Source: Emiliania huxleyi CCMP1516 (lineage: Eukaryota > Haptophyta > Isochrysidales > Noelaerhabdaceae). Taken from it: a stretch of 26,307 nucleotides of DNA. Under the pieces are notes generated by a model. It did no database searches. It had not been told where the DNA came from and saw only the letters and a program-made list of their open reading frames with translations. The stretch is from positions 154,137-180,443 of the forward strand of contig NW_005200922.1 of assembly GCF_000372725.1 (NCBI RefSeq), given 5' to 3'. Below, one piece after another: positions 1 to 7,921 of this stretch; positions within the stretch are counted from its first letter, which is position 1, and every line of letters begins with the position of its first letter. Both the position numbers and the translations under genes were made by a program.

Positions 1-458
1 GACTGGCAGATTGCGACGGCGTTGGACGACCACGCCGTGGCAAAGGTGAGGCGGGGGCCGACCTCGAGCAGCATCGTGTGGGCGTCGGAGGCGGCGGGCG
101 CGGCGAGGCCGGGCGAGCAGCTCGTCTTGTCCTGCTCGAACGTCTCCGCCACCAGCCACCGCAGCTTGGACGCGTCGCCCGCCGAGAGTGCAGGCGCGCC
201 ATCCTCGAGCGCGACCATGTAACAGCGCTCCTGCGTGCGAGAGGAGACGCGATGAGAGGAGGCCTCGCGAATACACATGCTAATACGCACACGGGGCGTG
301 GATGGGGGGGGGGGAGCGGAGCAGCGGGACTGCGGGGCCCGCGGCGCCTGCTTGAGCGTGGCCAGCGAGGCGCCCGCCACGCGGAGCGCGGTGGCGAGCT
401 TCGCCTCGTCGCGCTTCTCGTCCGCCGTGCCGGTCTTGTACAGGCGGAGGCTCACCAT
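1..458 (-). CDS. Phosphoribosylformylglycinamidine synthase (PurL/FGAMS), 5' part, two exons
   Basis: N-terminal part of the ATP-dependent enzyme that converts FGAR plus glutamine to FGAM in purine synthesis. Exon 1 (458..348, 37 codons) begins MVSLRLYKTG and is acidic/basic helical. Exon 2 (230..1) contains CYMVALEDG, then LRWLVAETFEQDK, then LLEVGPRLTFATAWSSNAVA. This order and wording match the N-terminal linker region of large-type PurL. The exons join in phase 0 across a 117-nt intron with a GC donor at 347 and CAG acceptor ending at 231. The ATG at 458 fits the usual start of PurL, but an upstream targeting exon cannot be excluded. The rest of the gene lies beyond the left edge. Identity is confident; the exact start is not. 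Confidence 0.85.
   Translation of the reverse strand, partial: MVSLRLYKTGTADEKRDEAKLATALRVAGASLATLKQAPRAPQSRCSAPPPPSTPRVRISMCIREASSHRVSSRTQERCYMVALEDGAPALSAGDASKLRWLVAETFEQDKTSCSPGLAAPAASDAHTMLLEVGPRLTFATAWSSNAVAICQ
231..347 (-). other. GC-AG intron of the PurL gene
   Basis: On the minus strand the coding frame ends ...LATLKQ and resumes ERCYMVAL. The only nearby split that keeps both frames uses donor GCGCCGCGGG and acceptor CACGCAG. The intron contains a run of about 12 C on the sense strand near 304-314, so it could also be a site of sequencing length error. Confidence 0.65.
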
Positions 459-618
459 CGCCGAGTCAATGGGAGCGCGAGGGCACATGAGGGCGATGGA
501 CAGAGCTTCTGCAACGGTGGTTCCGAGGCCTCCCACGGCGATGCCGCCTCCGCTGAGAACGCTCTTTTTTTGAGCTTAGCCATCGATTGTGTGCCGCTGA
601 GGCGGGAGAGAGAGAGAC

Positions 619-1922
619 AGGCGGGACCACTCGGGGACAGTGCTGACGGGACGCGGCTCGAAGGGCGTGGCTCCGCAGCGCGGCTGGCACTCGTCGCAGA
701 GGCCTCACCTTCGAAAAGTCGGGCATGGCTCCACCCGCAACTTGCTCGCTAACACGCGCGCACCGCCGAGCCTGCGGCGGGCGCGCTGCGGCCGCACGTC
801 TAACTTCGTCATAGTGCCACGACGTGCGGCCTAGATTTAGCCCACGCGCCTCTGCTCGCAAACACTCACCCATTGAATTGTCACTGCCCGTGAGTGCGAG
901 ATAGGGCTAGCAGTAGGCAGCTAGCCTGTGAGGAGGGCGTCCATAGACACCTCACTAGACCCCACATACGGTCTCGTCCGGGGACCCCAATGCCAACACC
1001 ATCCGAAACGAGGAGAGAGAGTGGGCCTGAGCAACGACATGCATGACTTGGTTGGCGGCAAATGATCGGAGTGGGGGTCAGAAGATTCGTCCTTGTGCGA
1101 GGAGAGCTCGATAAACTCGAGGGGCCAAAATATGCTGCGAGCAGAGCGGACGTGAGCTGCGCCGAGAGTCCTCTTGTAGCTAGCTCGATCGGTCACACCG
1201 CCACCAACCACCGCCGACGTCTCCCACCCAGTGAGACGATGGAGAGGGGGGACGACACTGCTTCGGCAGCGTGCACCTCGATCCTGTACCGTGTTTGTTA
1301 TGACCCCCCCCCCCCCATGAACACACCAGCGAGGGGGGGCGAGACGATCGAGGGAGTTAGACGTGCGGCCGCAGCTCGCCCGCCGCAGGCTCGGCGGTGC
1401 GCGCATGTTAGCGAGAAAGTTGCGGGTAGAGCACTTGGAGCACTTGGAGTGCAGTTATCAACCTCACATCCAAGGGCCGGGGAGCTGAGGAGCGCACCCA
1501 GCGGGCCGGATGATCGGTATCGGGTTACGGGCTAGAGAGCCCTAGCCCCGGGGGTGCGCGTTCGCAGGGAAAGGGCCATAAAGTAAACACAGGTCTCCGA
1601 GGGTTGGCCCCGCGTACCGGGTTTCCCCTTAACTGCAGGACGCCCCCTCTACTCGGAGCTAATGAACACCACACTGCACGCCCCACACCACCCCTCTACA
1701 CTCACTTGCGTAGACGTTTGAGTAGACCCCCCCGCCTGAGGGCTCACCCCTCGCCTTCCCAGGGTCCCGACCCTCCTTGATTCGCTCTCTTGCTCGTCTC
1801 CCGAGCGCCATGCCCGACTTTTCGACGGCGAGGCCTCTGCGACGAGTGCCAGCCGCGCTGCGGAGCCATGCCCTTCGAGCCGCGTCCCGTCGGCACTGTC
1901 CCTGAGTGCGTCCCGCCTTGGC
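619..1922. repeat. Broken inverted repeat (X-Y ... Y'-insert-X')
   Basis: Segment X (about 619-729) recurs in reverse complement at about 1796-1922. Segment Y (about 731-803) recurs in reverse complement at 1356-1428. Both pairs look about 90-95% identical. On the left X and Y abut; on the right they are separated by about 367 bp (1429-1795). X can be read as a Cys-bearing peptide (LCDECQPRCGA followed by PFEPRPV) on the strand that runs through 1830-1890. That suggests either a fragment of a repeated coding sequence or a foldback-type element. Family unknown. Confidence 0.75.
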
Positions 1923-2295
1923 GGCACACACTCTCGACGAGGACAGTCCGGCCTACGAGAACGTGTCGCGCGCCGGCGACGATTGCGGCGTGGTGGTTCG
2001 AGTACGAAGCGACGATGGCACGACCACCGCCCTGCATCGCAGACCGGGCAAGGAGGGGCCTGCTCGCGATCCGCGGAACAGGTGGCCTTTCCCCCTCCCC
2101 CGGCCTGAGCAGCCACGGGTGGAAGGCAGCCCCTCGAGTCGAGGGCGGCGCGACCATTGCCGCTCTCCAATGATCAGAGACCCGGCCTGCGTCGCCCGCT
2201 GCCTCGCCGCGCCGCCGCCTCGCGCCGCCCGCCGCCGCGCCGCGCCGCCGCCCGAGGATTAATAATTAATAATCATTACCCGATGACTAATACTG

Positions 2296-2386
2296 TGTGT
2301 GTGTTTGTGTGTGTGAACAGACGTGCGTCTTGGTGCCGGGTTGTGTTTTTGTGTGAACAGACCGGTTGTGTTTTTGTGTGAACAGA
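2296..2386 (+). repeat. GT-rich direct repeats upstream of the RAP gene
   Basis: A phrase of the form TTGTGTTTTTGTGTGAACAG occurs twice (about 2341-2360 and 2366-2385). A third diverged copy ends GTGTGTGAACAG at about 2320. All lie 50-140 bp before the RAP start codon, so they are probably 5' UTR or promoter. Each copy ends in a possible splice acceptor (AACAG), so a 5' UTR intron is possible. Confidence 0.6.
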
Positions 2387-2436
2387 CGCGGTCCTTCGCC
2401 CAGTAAGAAGCGCTCGACCCCAAACGCAGAAAATCA

Positions 2437-4806
2437 ATGTCCTATCGGGGCGAGGAGCGTCGCTGGCGTGATGAGCAACGGCGCGCCGAGTACGGACGCG
2501 AAGAGCGGCGATGGCGGGACGAGTCGCGACGGCGGTCGCGATCGCGCGATGAGCCGCGGCGGGATGAGCTGCGACGGCGCGACGAGCGTTGGCAAGGCGA
2601 GCAAGGGCGGCACCATGACGGGCGGCACGACGAGCGGCGCGGCTACAACGACTCTTGGTACAGTGGTCGCGAGCAGCGACGGCACGCTGAGCCAAAAAGG
2701 CCCGCTGAGCGATGCCGCGATGAGCCATTGCGAGGCGAACGACGGCCGCATCATGACGGGCGGCACGTTGAGCGGCGCGGCTGCAACGACCGACCAAGCA
2801 TAGGCGAGCGCGAGCGCGACTTGTGCGATCGGCGCGATGATCGGCCCCACGATCCCAGGCGCGACCATGACCGGCGCGACCGCCGCGGCGAGGGGCAGCC
2901 TCAGCACAGCGACCGCCGGTGGAGTCCGCCGATGCGTGGTGCGGGATCGCGCGACGAGAGGCACACTGCTGCCGGTGGTCAGCTCAATGCTAAGCAGCTC
3001 AGCAGCCACATCTCGCATGCCAGCGGCGCCGACGAGCTGCTCACGCTCTTTGCTGCCCACAGTGCGAGCCTGAACCACATCCACGCTGCGAACCTGTGGA
3101 ACAAACTGGGCAAGCAGCGCATCGAGCGGCGGCACGAGGGGCGGCTTGAGCAGCTGGTGCAGCGCACGCTCCACCTCGTCTCGTCGTGCGAAGCACGTAA
3201 CCTGGCGAACATCACCCACGGCGTGGCAAAGTGCCGCCAGCAGGCGAGCGTGGTGCACCCGTTGTTCGTAGCGGTGGCGGAGGCGGCGGTGCGCGGCGGG
3301 CTGGCTGGCTTCAACCCTCAGAACCTGGCCAACACGGTGTGGGCGTATGCGACGGCGGGCGTGGCTGCGGACGCGCTGTACGCGGCGGTGGCGGAGGCGG
3401 CGGTGCGCGGCGGGCTGGCTGGCTTCAAGCCTCAGGAACTGGCCAACACGGTGTGGGCGTATGCGACGGCGGGCGTGGCTGCGGACGCGCTGTACGCGGC
3501 GGTGGCGGAGGCGGCGGTGCGCAGCGGGCTGGCTGGCTTCAAGCCTCAGGAACTGGCCAACACGGTGTGGGCGTATGCGACGGCGGGCGTGCCTGCGGAC
3601 GCGCTGTACGCGGCGGTGGCGGAGGCGGCGGTGCGCGGCGGGCTGGCTGGCTTCAACCCTCAGAACCTGGCCAACACGGTGTGGGCGTATGCGACGGCAG
3701 GCGTGGCTGCGGACGCGCTGTACGCGGCGGTGGCGGAGGCGGCGGTGCGCGGCGGGCTGGCTGGCTTCAACCCTCAGGACCTGGCCAACACGGTGTGGGC
3801 GTATGCGACGGCGGGCGTGGCTGCGGACGCGCTGTACGCGGCGGTGGCGGAGGCGGCGGTGCGCGGCGGGCTGGCTGGCTTCAACCCTCAGGACCTGGCC
3901 AACACGGTGTGGGCGTATGCGACGGCGGGCGTGGCTGCGGACGCGCTGTACGCGGCGGTGGCGGAGGCGGCGGTGCGCGACGAGCTGGCCAGCTTCAACC
4001 CTCAGGATTTGGCCAACACGGTGTGGGCGTATGCGACGGCGGGCGTGGCTGCGGACGCGCTGTACGCGGCGGTGGCGGAGGCGGCGGTGCGCAGCGGGCT
4101 GGATCGCTTCAAGCCGCAGGAGCTGGCCAACACGGTGTGGGCGTATGCGACGGCGGGCGTGCCTGCGGACGCGCTGTACGCGGCGGTGGCGGAGGCGGCG
4201 GTGCGCGGCGGGCTGGCTGGCTTCAACCCTCAGGACCTGGCCAACACGGTGTGGGCGTATGCGACGGCGGGCCACTACCACCAGGTGCTGCTCGCAGACT
4301 GCTCGCGTGTGATCAGCGACTCGCTCGCGCGGGATCCGTCGAGGTGGGGCGTCGTGGACCGCTCTCAGCTGCACCAGTGGCAGCTCTGGCTCTCCCTTGA
4401 GCGAGGAGCAGACGGGCAGCAGCACCTTCTCTCCGAGTCCCAGCGCAAGCTCTGCTGCGACGCCATGCAAAATACGCAAGTGACGATCTCTGAGTTCCAA
4501 CGCTCCATTGCGGCTGCCCTCGCCGCCGTCCAGCACGGCTTCGAGGAGGAGCATCTCGAGCCGAGCACCGGCTACTCGCTCGACCTGGCGCTGCCCTCAT
4601 CACGCGTCGCGGTCGAGGTGGACGGCCCCTCTCACTTCCTGCTGCCCGACGGCCGGGGCGTGCGCAAACCCAACGGGCCGACGCTGCTCAAGCGGCGCCT
4701 CCTCACAGCGGCTGGCTGGAGGGTGATCAGCGTTCCATTCTACGAGTGGAACGGCTTCGCGACTGCCAGTGAGAGGCACACCTACCTGCAGAGGCTGTTG
4801 GGCTAG
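2437..4806 (+). CDS. ANTVWA-repeat protein with C-terminal RAP domain (probable organelle RNA-binding protein)
   Basis: Single-exon gene of 789 aa. Residues 1-165 are extremely Arg/Asp/Glu-rich (RD/RE dipeptides). Residues about 185-290 are a helical spacer. From about 293 a 38-residue helical repeat begins [N/D/E]LANTVWAYATAGV and ends GF[N/K]PQ; there are eight full copies and one terminal partial. Residues about 705-785 form a RAP domain (GYSLDLAL, VAVEVDGPSHF, LLKRRLL, GWRVISVPFYEW), a fold with a restriction-endonuclease-like core. Proteins with this build bind and process organelle RNA (the FASTK/OPR-type class); that role is inferred here. No clear transit peptide is visible at the Arg-rich N-terminus, so either a nuclear/cytosolic role or an unrecognised targeting exon is possible. 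Start ATG 2437 is the first in frame after the GT repeats. Confidence 0.85.
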   Translation: MSYRGEERRWRDEQRRAEYGREERRWRDESRRRSRSRDEPRRDELRRRDERWQGEQGRHHDGRHDERRGYNDSWYSGREQRRHAEPKRPAERCRDEPLRGERRPHHDGRHVERRGCNDRPSIGERERDLCDRRDDRPHDPRRDHDRRDRRGEGQPQHSDRRWSPPMRGAGSRDERHTAAGGQLNAKQLSSHISHASGADELLTLFAAHSASLNHIHAANLWNKLGKQRIERRHEGRLEQLVQRTLHLVSSCEARNLANITHGVAKCRQQASVVHPLFVAVAEAAVRGGLAGFNPQNLANTVWAYATAGVAADALYAAVAEAAVRGGLAGFKPQELANTVWAYATAGVAADALYAAVAEAAVRSGLAGFKPQELANTVWAYATAGVPADALYAAVAEAAVRGGLAGFNPQNLANTVWAYATAGVAADALYAAVAEAAVRGGLAGFNPQDLANTVWAYATAGVAADALYAAVAEAAVRGGLAGFNPQDLANTVWAYATAGVAADALYAAVAEAAVRDELASFNPQDLANTVWAYATAGVAADALYAAVAEAAVRSGLDRFKPQELANTVWAYATAGVPADALYAAVAEAAVRGGLAGFNPQDLANTVWAYATAGHYHQVLLADCSRVISDSLARDPSRWGVVDRSQLHQWQLWLSLERGADGQQHLLSESQRKLCCDAMQNTQVTISEFQRSIAAALAAVQHGFEEEHLEPSTGYSLDLALPSSRVAVEVDGPSHFLLPDGRGVRKPNGPTLLKRRLLTAAGWRVISVPFYEWNGFATASERHTYLQRLLG
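3313..4271 (+). repeat. 114-bp tandem coding repeats of the RAP gene
   Basis: Eight near-identical 114-nt units plus a partial ninth encode the 38-residue helical repeat. Differences fall mainly at a few codons: N/D/E before LANTVW, V-A/P, R-G/S/D and F-N/K. The central units are almost identical at the DNA level, including third positions, which points to recent expansion or gene conversion. Confidence 0.95.
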
Positions 4807-5844
4807 TACTGTGCCGCCACGAGCGCCGCGACCACCTCGCCACGCTCTCGACCGAGAGCCGCCTAAACGCCGCCTCCGCGGCCGCCCCACGCGTACCGAG
4901 ACCCTCTGGCCTCGACAAGAGCAGCTTGATAGCGGGATAGCCGCCAGCGCCGACTTCCTCCTAGCTCGCACTCGGTGTCCCCCACCAAGTGTCGCCGTTC
5001 TCGGGGCATGCTATCCTGTGTAAGCAGGGCAGGCGGGGGGCGGGGGGCAGTCCCCCTGGTCTGATACTGGGATGTGGGTGTCTCTAGCGTCGGAGGCAAA
5101 GGGAGAAGAATAAGAAATTTATTTTTTTGTAGTCTGTGGACATACGACTCACGGCTCACAATTCGAGATCACAAGGATACGCAAATCGGCTTTTGTTGCA
5201 CGCACATGAACATGTGCATGTGCATGGACACGGCATGTGAAAACACCCACCACGCCGGATAAAGGGTGTGGATGCTGGGTTGACGGAAATCGAGGGACGC
5301 GACCCACCTCGCCACAGTCCACAGACGGTCCCGCGCCTCGCCGCTAAGTTTGCGGCACGCCCCGCACCGTCCGCTGTGCCGCGTTTTTTGTCCGGAGTGA
5401 AAAGTCCAACGCGCTCGTCGGTGGCGGCTTCCCTCAACCTGCGCCGCGCTCGGCGAACCTCGACAGCGCCTTCGGTGGCATGCAGCTCTTTGCGACAGAA
5501 GCCTGGAGAGCAGCTCCTCTGCTGCTCACACACTCTGCACAGTTGACACAGCCTACTGTGCGGCTGCCACAGCTGTGACAGCGATGGGCTCGCCCTCACT
5601 GGCCCTCAGTCACTTGTGCTGCGGCTTGTGTGAGCGACACTGCTCAGCGACTGCCGGCACACTGTGAGACCATGGGTGTGAGGTAAAACCACGCTACCAG
5701 CGCTTGGTCACATCGGCCCCGAGGTCAGATCCATCTACTCTGTTGATGACAAGACTTGTCTACCGGCTGGAGCCGAGCAGGAGGGCCCGGCGCACAACCC
5801 CTTGGTCAACTCACCCTCCACACCCCGTCTGCGATTTCGAGACA
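4807..5844. other. Convergent 3' intergenic region
   Basis: Lies between the ends of the RAP gene (+) and the pentapeptide gene (-). It contains an AT-rich stretch with T7-8 near 5115-5130 and a run of CATGTG/ACATG words at 5203-5240. I see no convincing gene. A Cys-containing minus-strand ORF at 5156-5599 (C-x2-C clusters near 5540-5580) has no family resemblance and is not called. Confidence 0.5.
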
Positions 5845-7179
5845 TCATCCTACGAGTCCGATTGGTGTGCCAATAACGTTGAAGAAAGAGGCCTTGTCGA
5901 CCCCAACCGCCGACGTGAAGTCGCACTCGTTGATGTCGGCTGCGTGGAAAGTGGCATCGGTCAAGATGGTCTGGCGGAATGAGGCCCCGTCGAGCAGCGC
6001 CCTGGTGAAGTCGGCGACGTTCATCTTGCTGTTTTCAAAGGATGCCCCGGTCGCCTTGGCCCCTTCGAGCTGCAGCTCCTGCAGCATGGCGTTGGTGAAG
6101 CGCGCGTACCCGAGGTCGGCGCCCTGCAGGCGGCACGGCCCGTTCATGTTGACGCCGTCGAAGTTGACACCGACCAGGAAGGCGTTCGTCAGCCACGAGT
6201 CGACGAAGGCCATCCCCCGGGTCTGCACCCCCTGCCAGTACGACCCACTCAACCTCCACGCGGACGTCGCGCAGGTTCGTCTCGATGAAGGAGGCCTGCG
6301 TGCCGTACAGTCGGAGGGGCGGGAGTCGGGGGCGGGAAAGGACGTGCGCGGGGCCGCGGTCGCGTGTGGTGGTGATTTGGGGGCCGCGAGGGCAGGGCGG
6401 CGGTGGAGCGTGCTGCATCAACGAGTCGATGTGCGATGATGTGGAGGTGTGAATGGGAGGTGTGAATAGAGAGCCTGCTGCATGGACGAGTCGGTGATGG
6501 AGGTGCCCTCAAGGTTCGCGCGGTCGAAGCTGACGCCCTTCGCTTTGGTGATCAGCGTGAGCACTGCTCACAGGCGGCACGGTGTGAACAGCGCCTCTTC
6601 ACGGCAAGCGGGCGCGCCTCGGCTCTTCTGCGCCCGCGAGCCGCATGTCCGCGCTCTGGAAAGAGGTGCCTGCGAAGAGGTGTTGTGCTGGTGAAGGGCG
6701 CCGGCGCACGGATAAGCGCCGCTGAGAGAGGAACGGGCGACGGGCCTGAGAGCGTCGAGTAGATGAAATTCGCACCCGCTTGGGGGTCGCTGGGCTCACG
6801 CCGGTGCCCAACTGCGCCTCCGTAAGGTAAGGACGACCCCACGCCGCAGGTCTGCCCGCTCAAAGACGGCGCCTAGGGAGGGGTCGCCGGAACGGGCGTC
6901 GCTCATCTCTCGCTCTCATCGCCCCACAGCGCTGCCCGCGAGTCGCGGGGGCACCGGTGAGGTCTGCCCCCTGCAGGTCAGCCTTGACCATCTTTGCGCC
7001 CCGGAACGAGGCGGCGTTCGCCTGCGTCGGCAAACCAGTCTCGTGCTCTGTGGCGAGCAGAGCCGTCTCGGGTGTGGCATGTGGTCAAGGAGTGGAGCAG
7101 GGCCTGCGCCCCGAGAAAGCTGGCCGTCTCCAAGTCGGCGCGCAGCTCTACATCCGCGATCCGCCGCGTGACGAACTGC
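5845..7179 (-). CDS. Pentapeptide-repeat protein, multi-exon (thylakoid-lumen type?)
   Basis: At least five exons read as pentapeptide repeats (A-D/N-L-x-x; a right-handed beta-helix). Sense order: 7179..7104 (IADVELRADLETASFLGAQ), 7021..6955 (ANAASFRGAKMVKADLQGAD), 6778..about 6737 (GANFIYSTL), about 6558..6475 (GVSFDRANLEGTSI), 6295..about 6260 (ASFIETNLRD), then a long last exon to the stop at 5845 (GVNFDGVNMN, LQGADLGYARF, MNVADFTRALLDGASF). Introns 7103..7022 and 6474..6296 need GC donors; 6954..6779 has GT. The junctions around 6737/6558 and 6260/6228 are unresolved. Plants and algae carry such proteins in the thylakoid lumen, but the function is unknown. The N-terminus is missing from this model; a hydrophobic, Ala-rich ORF at 7624..7230 may hold the targeting peptide. 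Confidence 0.75.
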
Positions 7180-7182
7180 CTG

Positions 7183-7796
7183 CTTTGTAGAGCGATGTAG
7201 AGCGCGATTTTGCTGTTAGTAGAGTTTGTTCTCTGGCGTCATGACCAGCCTGACATGCGTCGCGCCGGTGCCGCATTCGTCGCTGTGCTTCTTTAGCAGG
7301 CGGTGGACTGTCGGCTGCGAGGACGGTCGCATTTGCGCGAGGCGAGGCGAGCATTGCTGCGCGCGTTGCATGCGCCATGACTCGCGCCAGCGCGTGCGGG
7401 AGCTCCTGGCTGAGCGTTGAGTCCAGGCGAGTTGCGCTGGCCACGATCGCTACGCCGAGCTGAGCTGACGCGCCGAGGCGCCGGCCAGTCGCAGCCGTGA
7501 GGCATGCCACAGCAGCAGCGGCACCTGCCACCCATTGGGCGGGCAGACAGAAGGCCAGGGCAGCACTGGCAAAAGTGCAACGCGCCTCATGTCGGAGAGC
7601 GACCGTGCCTCGTTCGCCGCTCATGGTAGAGTTTGTTGTAGAGCTCTAAAGATTTCACGTTGTGTAGAGCGCCTCTACATCGCTCTACAACAGGCCTCTA
7701 CAGGTCGTACAGCGCTCTACAGCTCTATAGCGCTCAGCCATCTCTATACAGCTCTACAGGTACAGCGCGCTCTACACTCTACAACCACACATCCTC
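7183..7796. repeat. CTCTACA / TGTAGAG motif clusters
   Basis: The heptamer CTCTACA, or its complement, or one-base variants, occurs many times in 7625-7796. A smaller cluster at 7183-7222 shares the longer phrase TAGAGTTTGTT with position about 7628. The spacing is irregular, so this is not a simple tandem array. The large cluster lies between the 3' end of GH31 and the 5' end of the pentapeptide gene. Confidence 0.7.
7230..7624 (-). CDS. Possible 5' exon (targeting peptide) of the pentapeptide gene
   Basis: An ORF from ATG 7624 with an Ala/Leu-rich hydrophobic segment (WVAGAAAAVACLTAA) followed by a basic, hydroxylated stretch, compatible with a signal plus transit peptide. It lies just upstream of the first recognised pentapeptide exon and between two clusters of the motif TGTAGAG. 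No homology is recognised. The same DNA in another frame (about 7310-7225) reads LLKKHSDECGTGATHVRL, which may instead be a fragment of another gene. Low confidence. Confidence 0.25.
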
Positions 7797-7921
7797 CACA
7801 CCCTCCCCCTGAGGATTTCTTCTGCGAAGAAACGTTCAAAACACTCGGTGTCGAAACACCGCTCTCCGACGCGCTCGACAATAGTCTTGCATTTTTTAAC
7901 TTACAGCTCTGTTCTCTCTCT

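Larger units (their letters stand above)
459..2436. other. Gene-poor interval left of the RAP gene
   Basis: No ORF here resembles a protein family. The interval holds a broken inverted repeat (arms 619-803 and 1356-1922), a C9-10 homopolymer near 1307-1316, a short hairpin of gggctag/ctagccc at about 1530-1548, a CCG/CGC-rich low-complexity stretch at 2190-2262, and GT-rich direct repeats at 2296-2386. The long overlapping ORFs are what high-GC DNA gives by chance. Confidence 0.6.

Noticed and set aside
1429..1795. Intron between X' and Y' of the inverted repeat
   Set aside because: The extra 367 bp lack a GC/GT...AG pair in the orientation that would restore the X-Y junction.
3231..4400. 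Gly-rich and Arg-rich ORFs in other frames of the RAP repeat array
   Set aside because: They are shadows caused by a 114-bp repeat divisible by three; the composition (poly-Gly, poly-Arg) is not protein-like.
2434..4554. 706-codon minus-strand ORF opposite the RAP gene
   Set aside because: Its repeat (RRRIRPHRVGQ-like) is the mirror of the plus-strand 114-bp coding repeat. The plus strand carries the RAP domain.
5156..5599. Minus-strand Cys-rich ORF
   Set aside because: Cysteines come from CTGTGCA/ACACTG word repeats and from the CATGTG run. Spacing matches no zinc-binding family and no splice context is visible.
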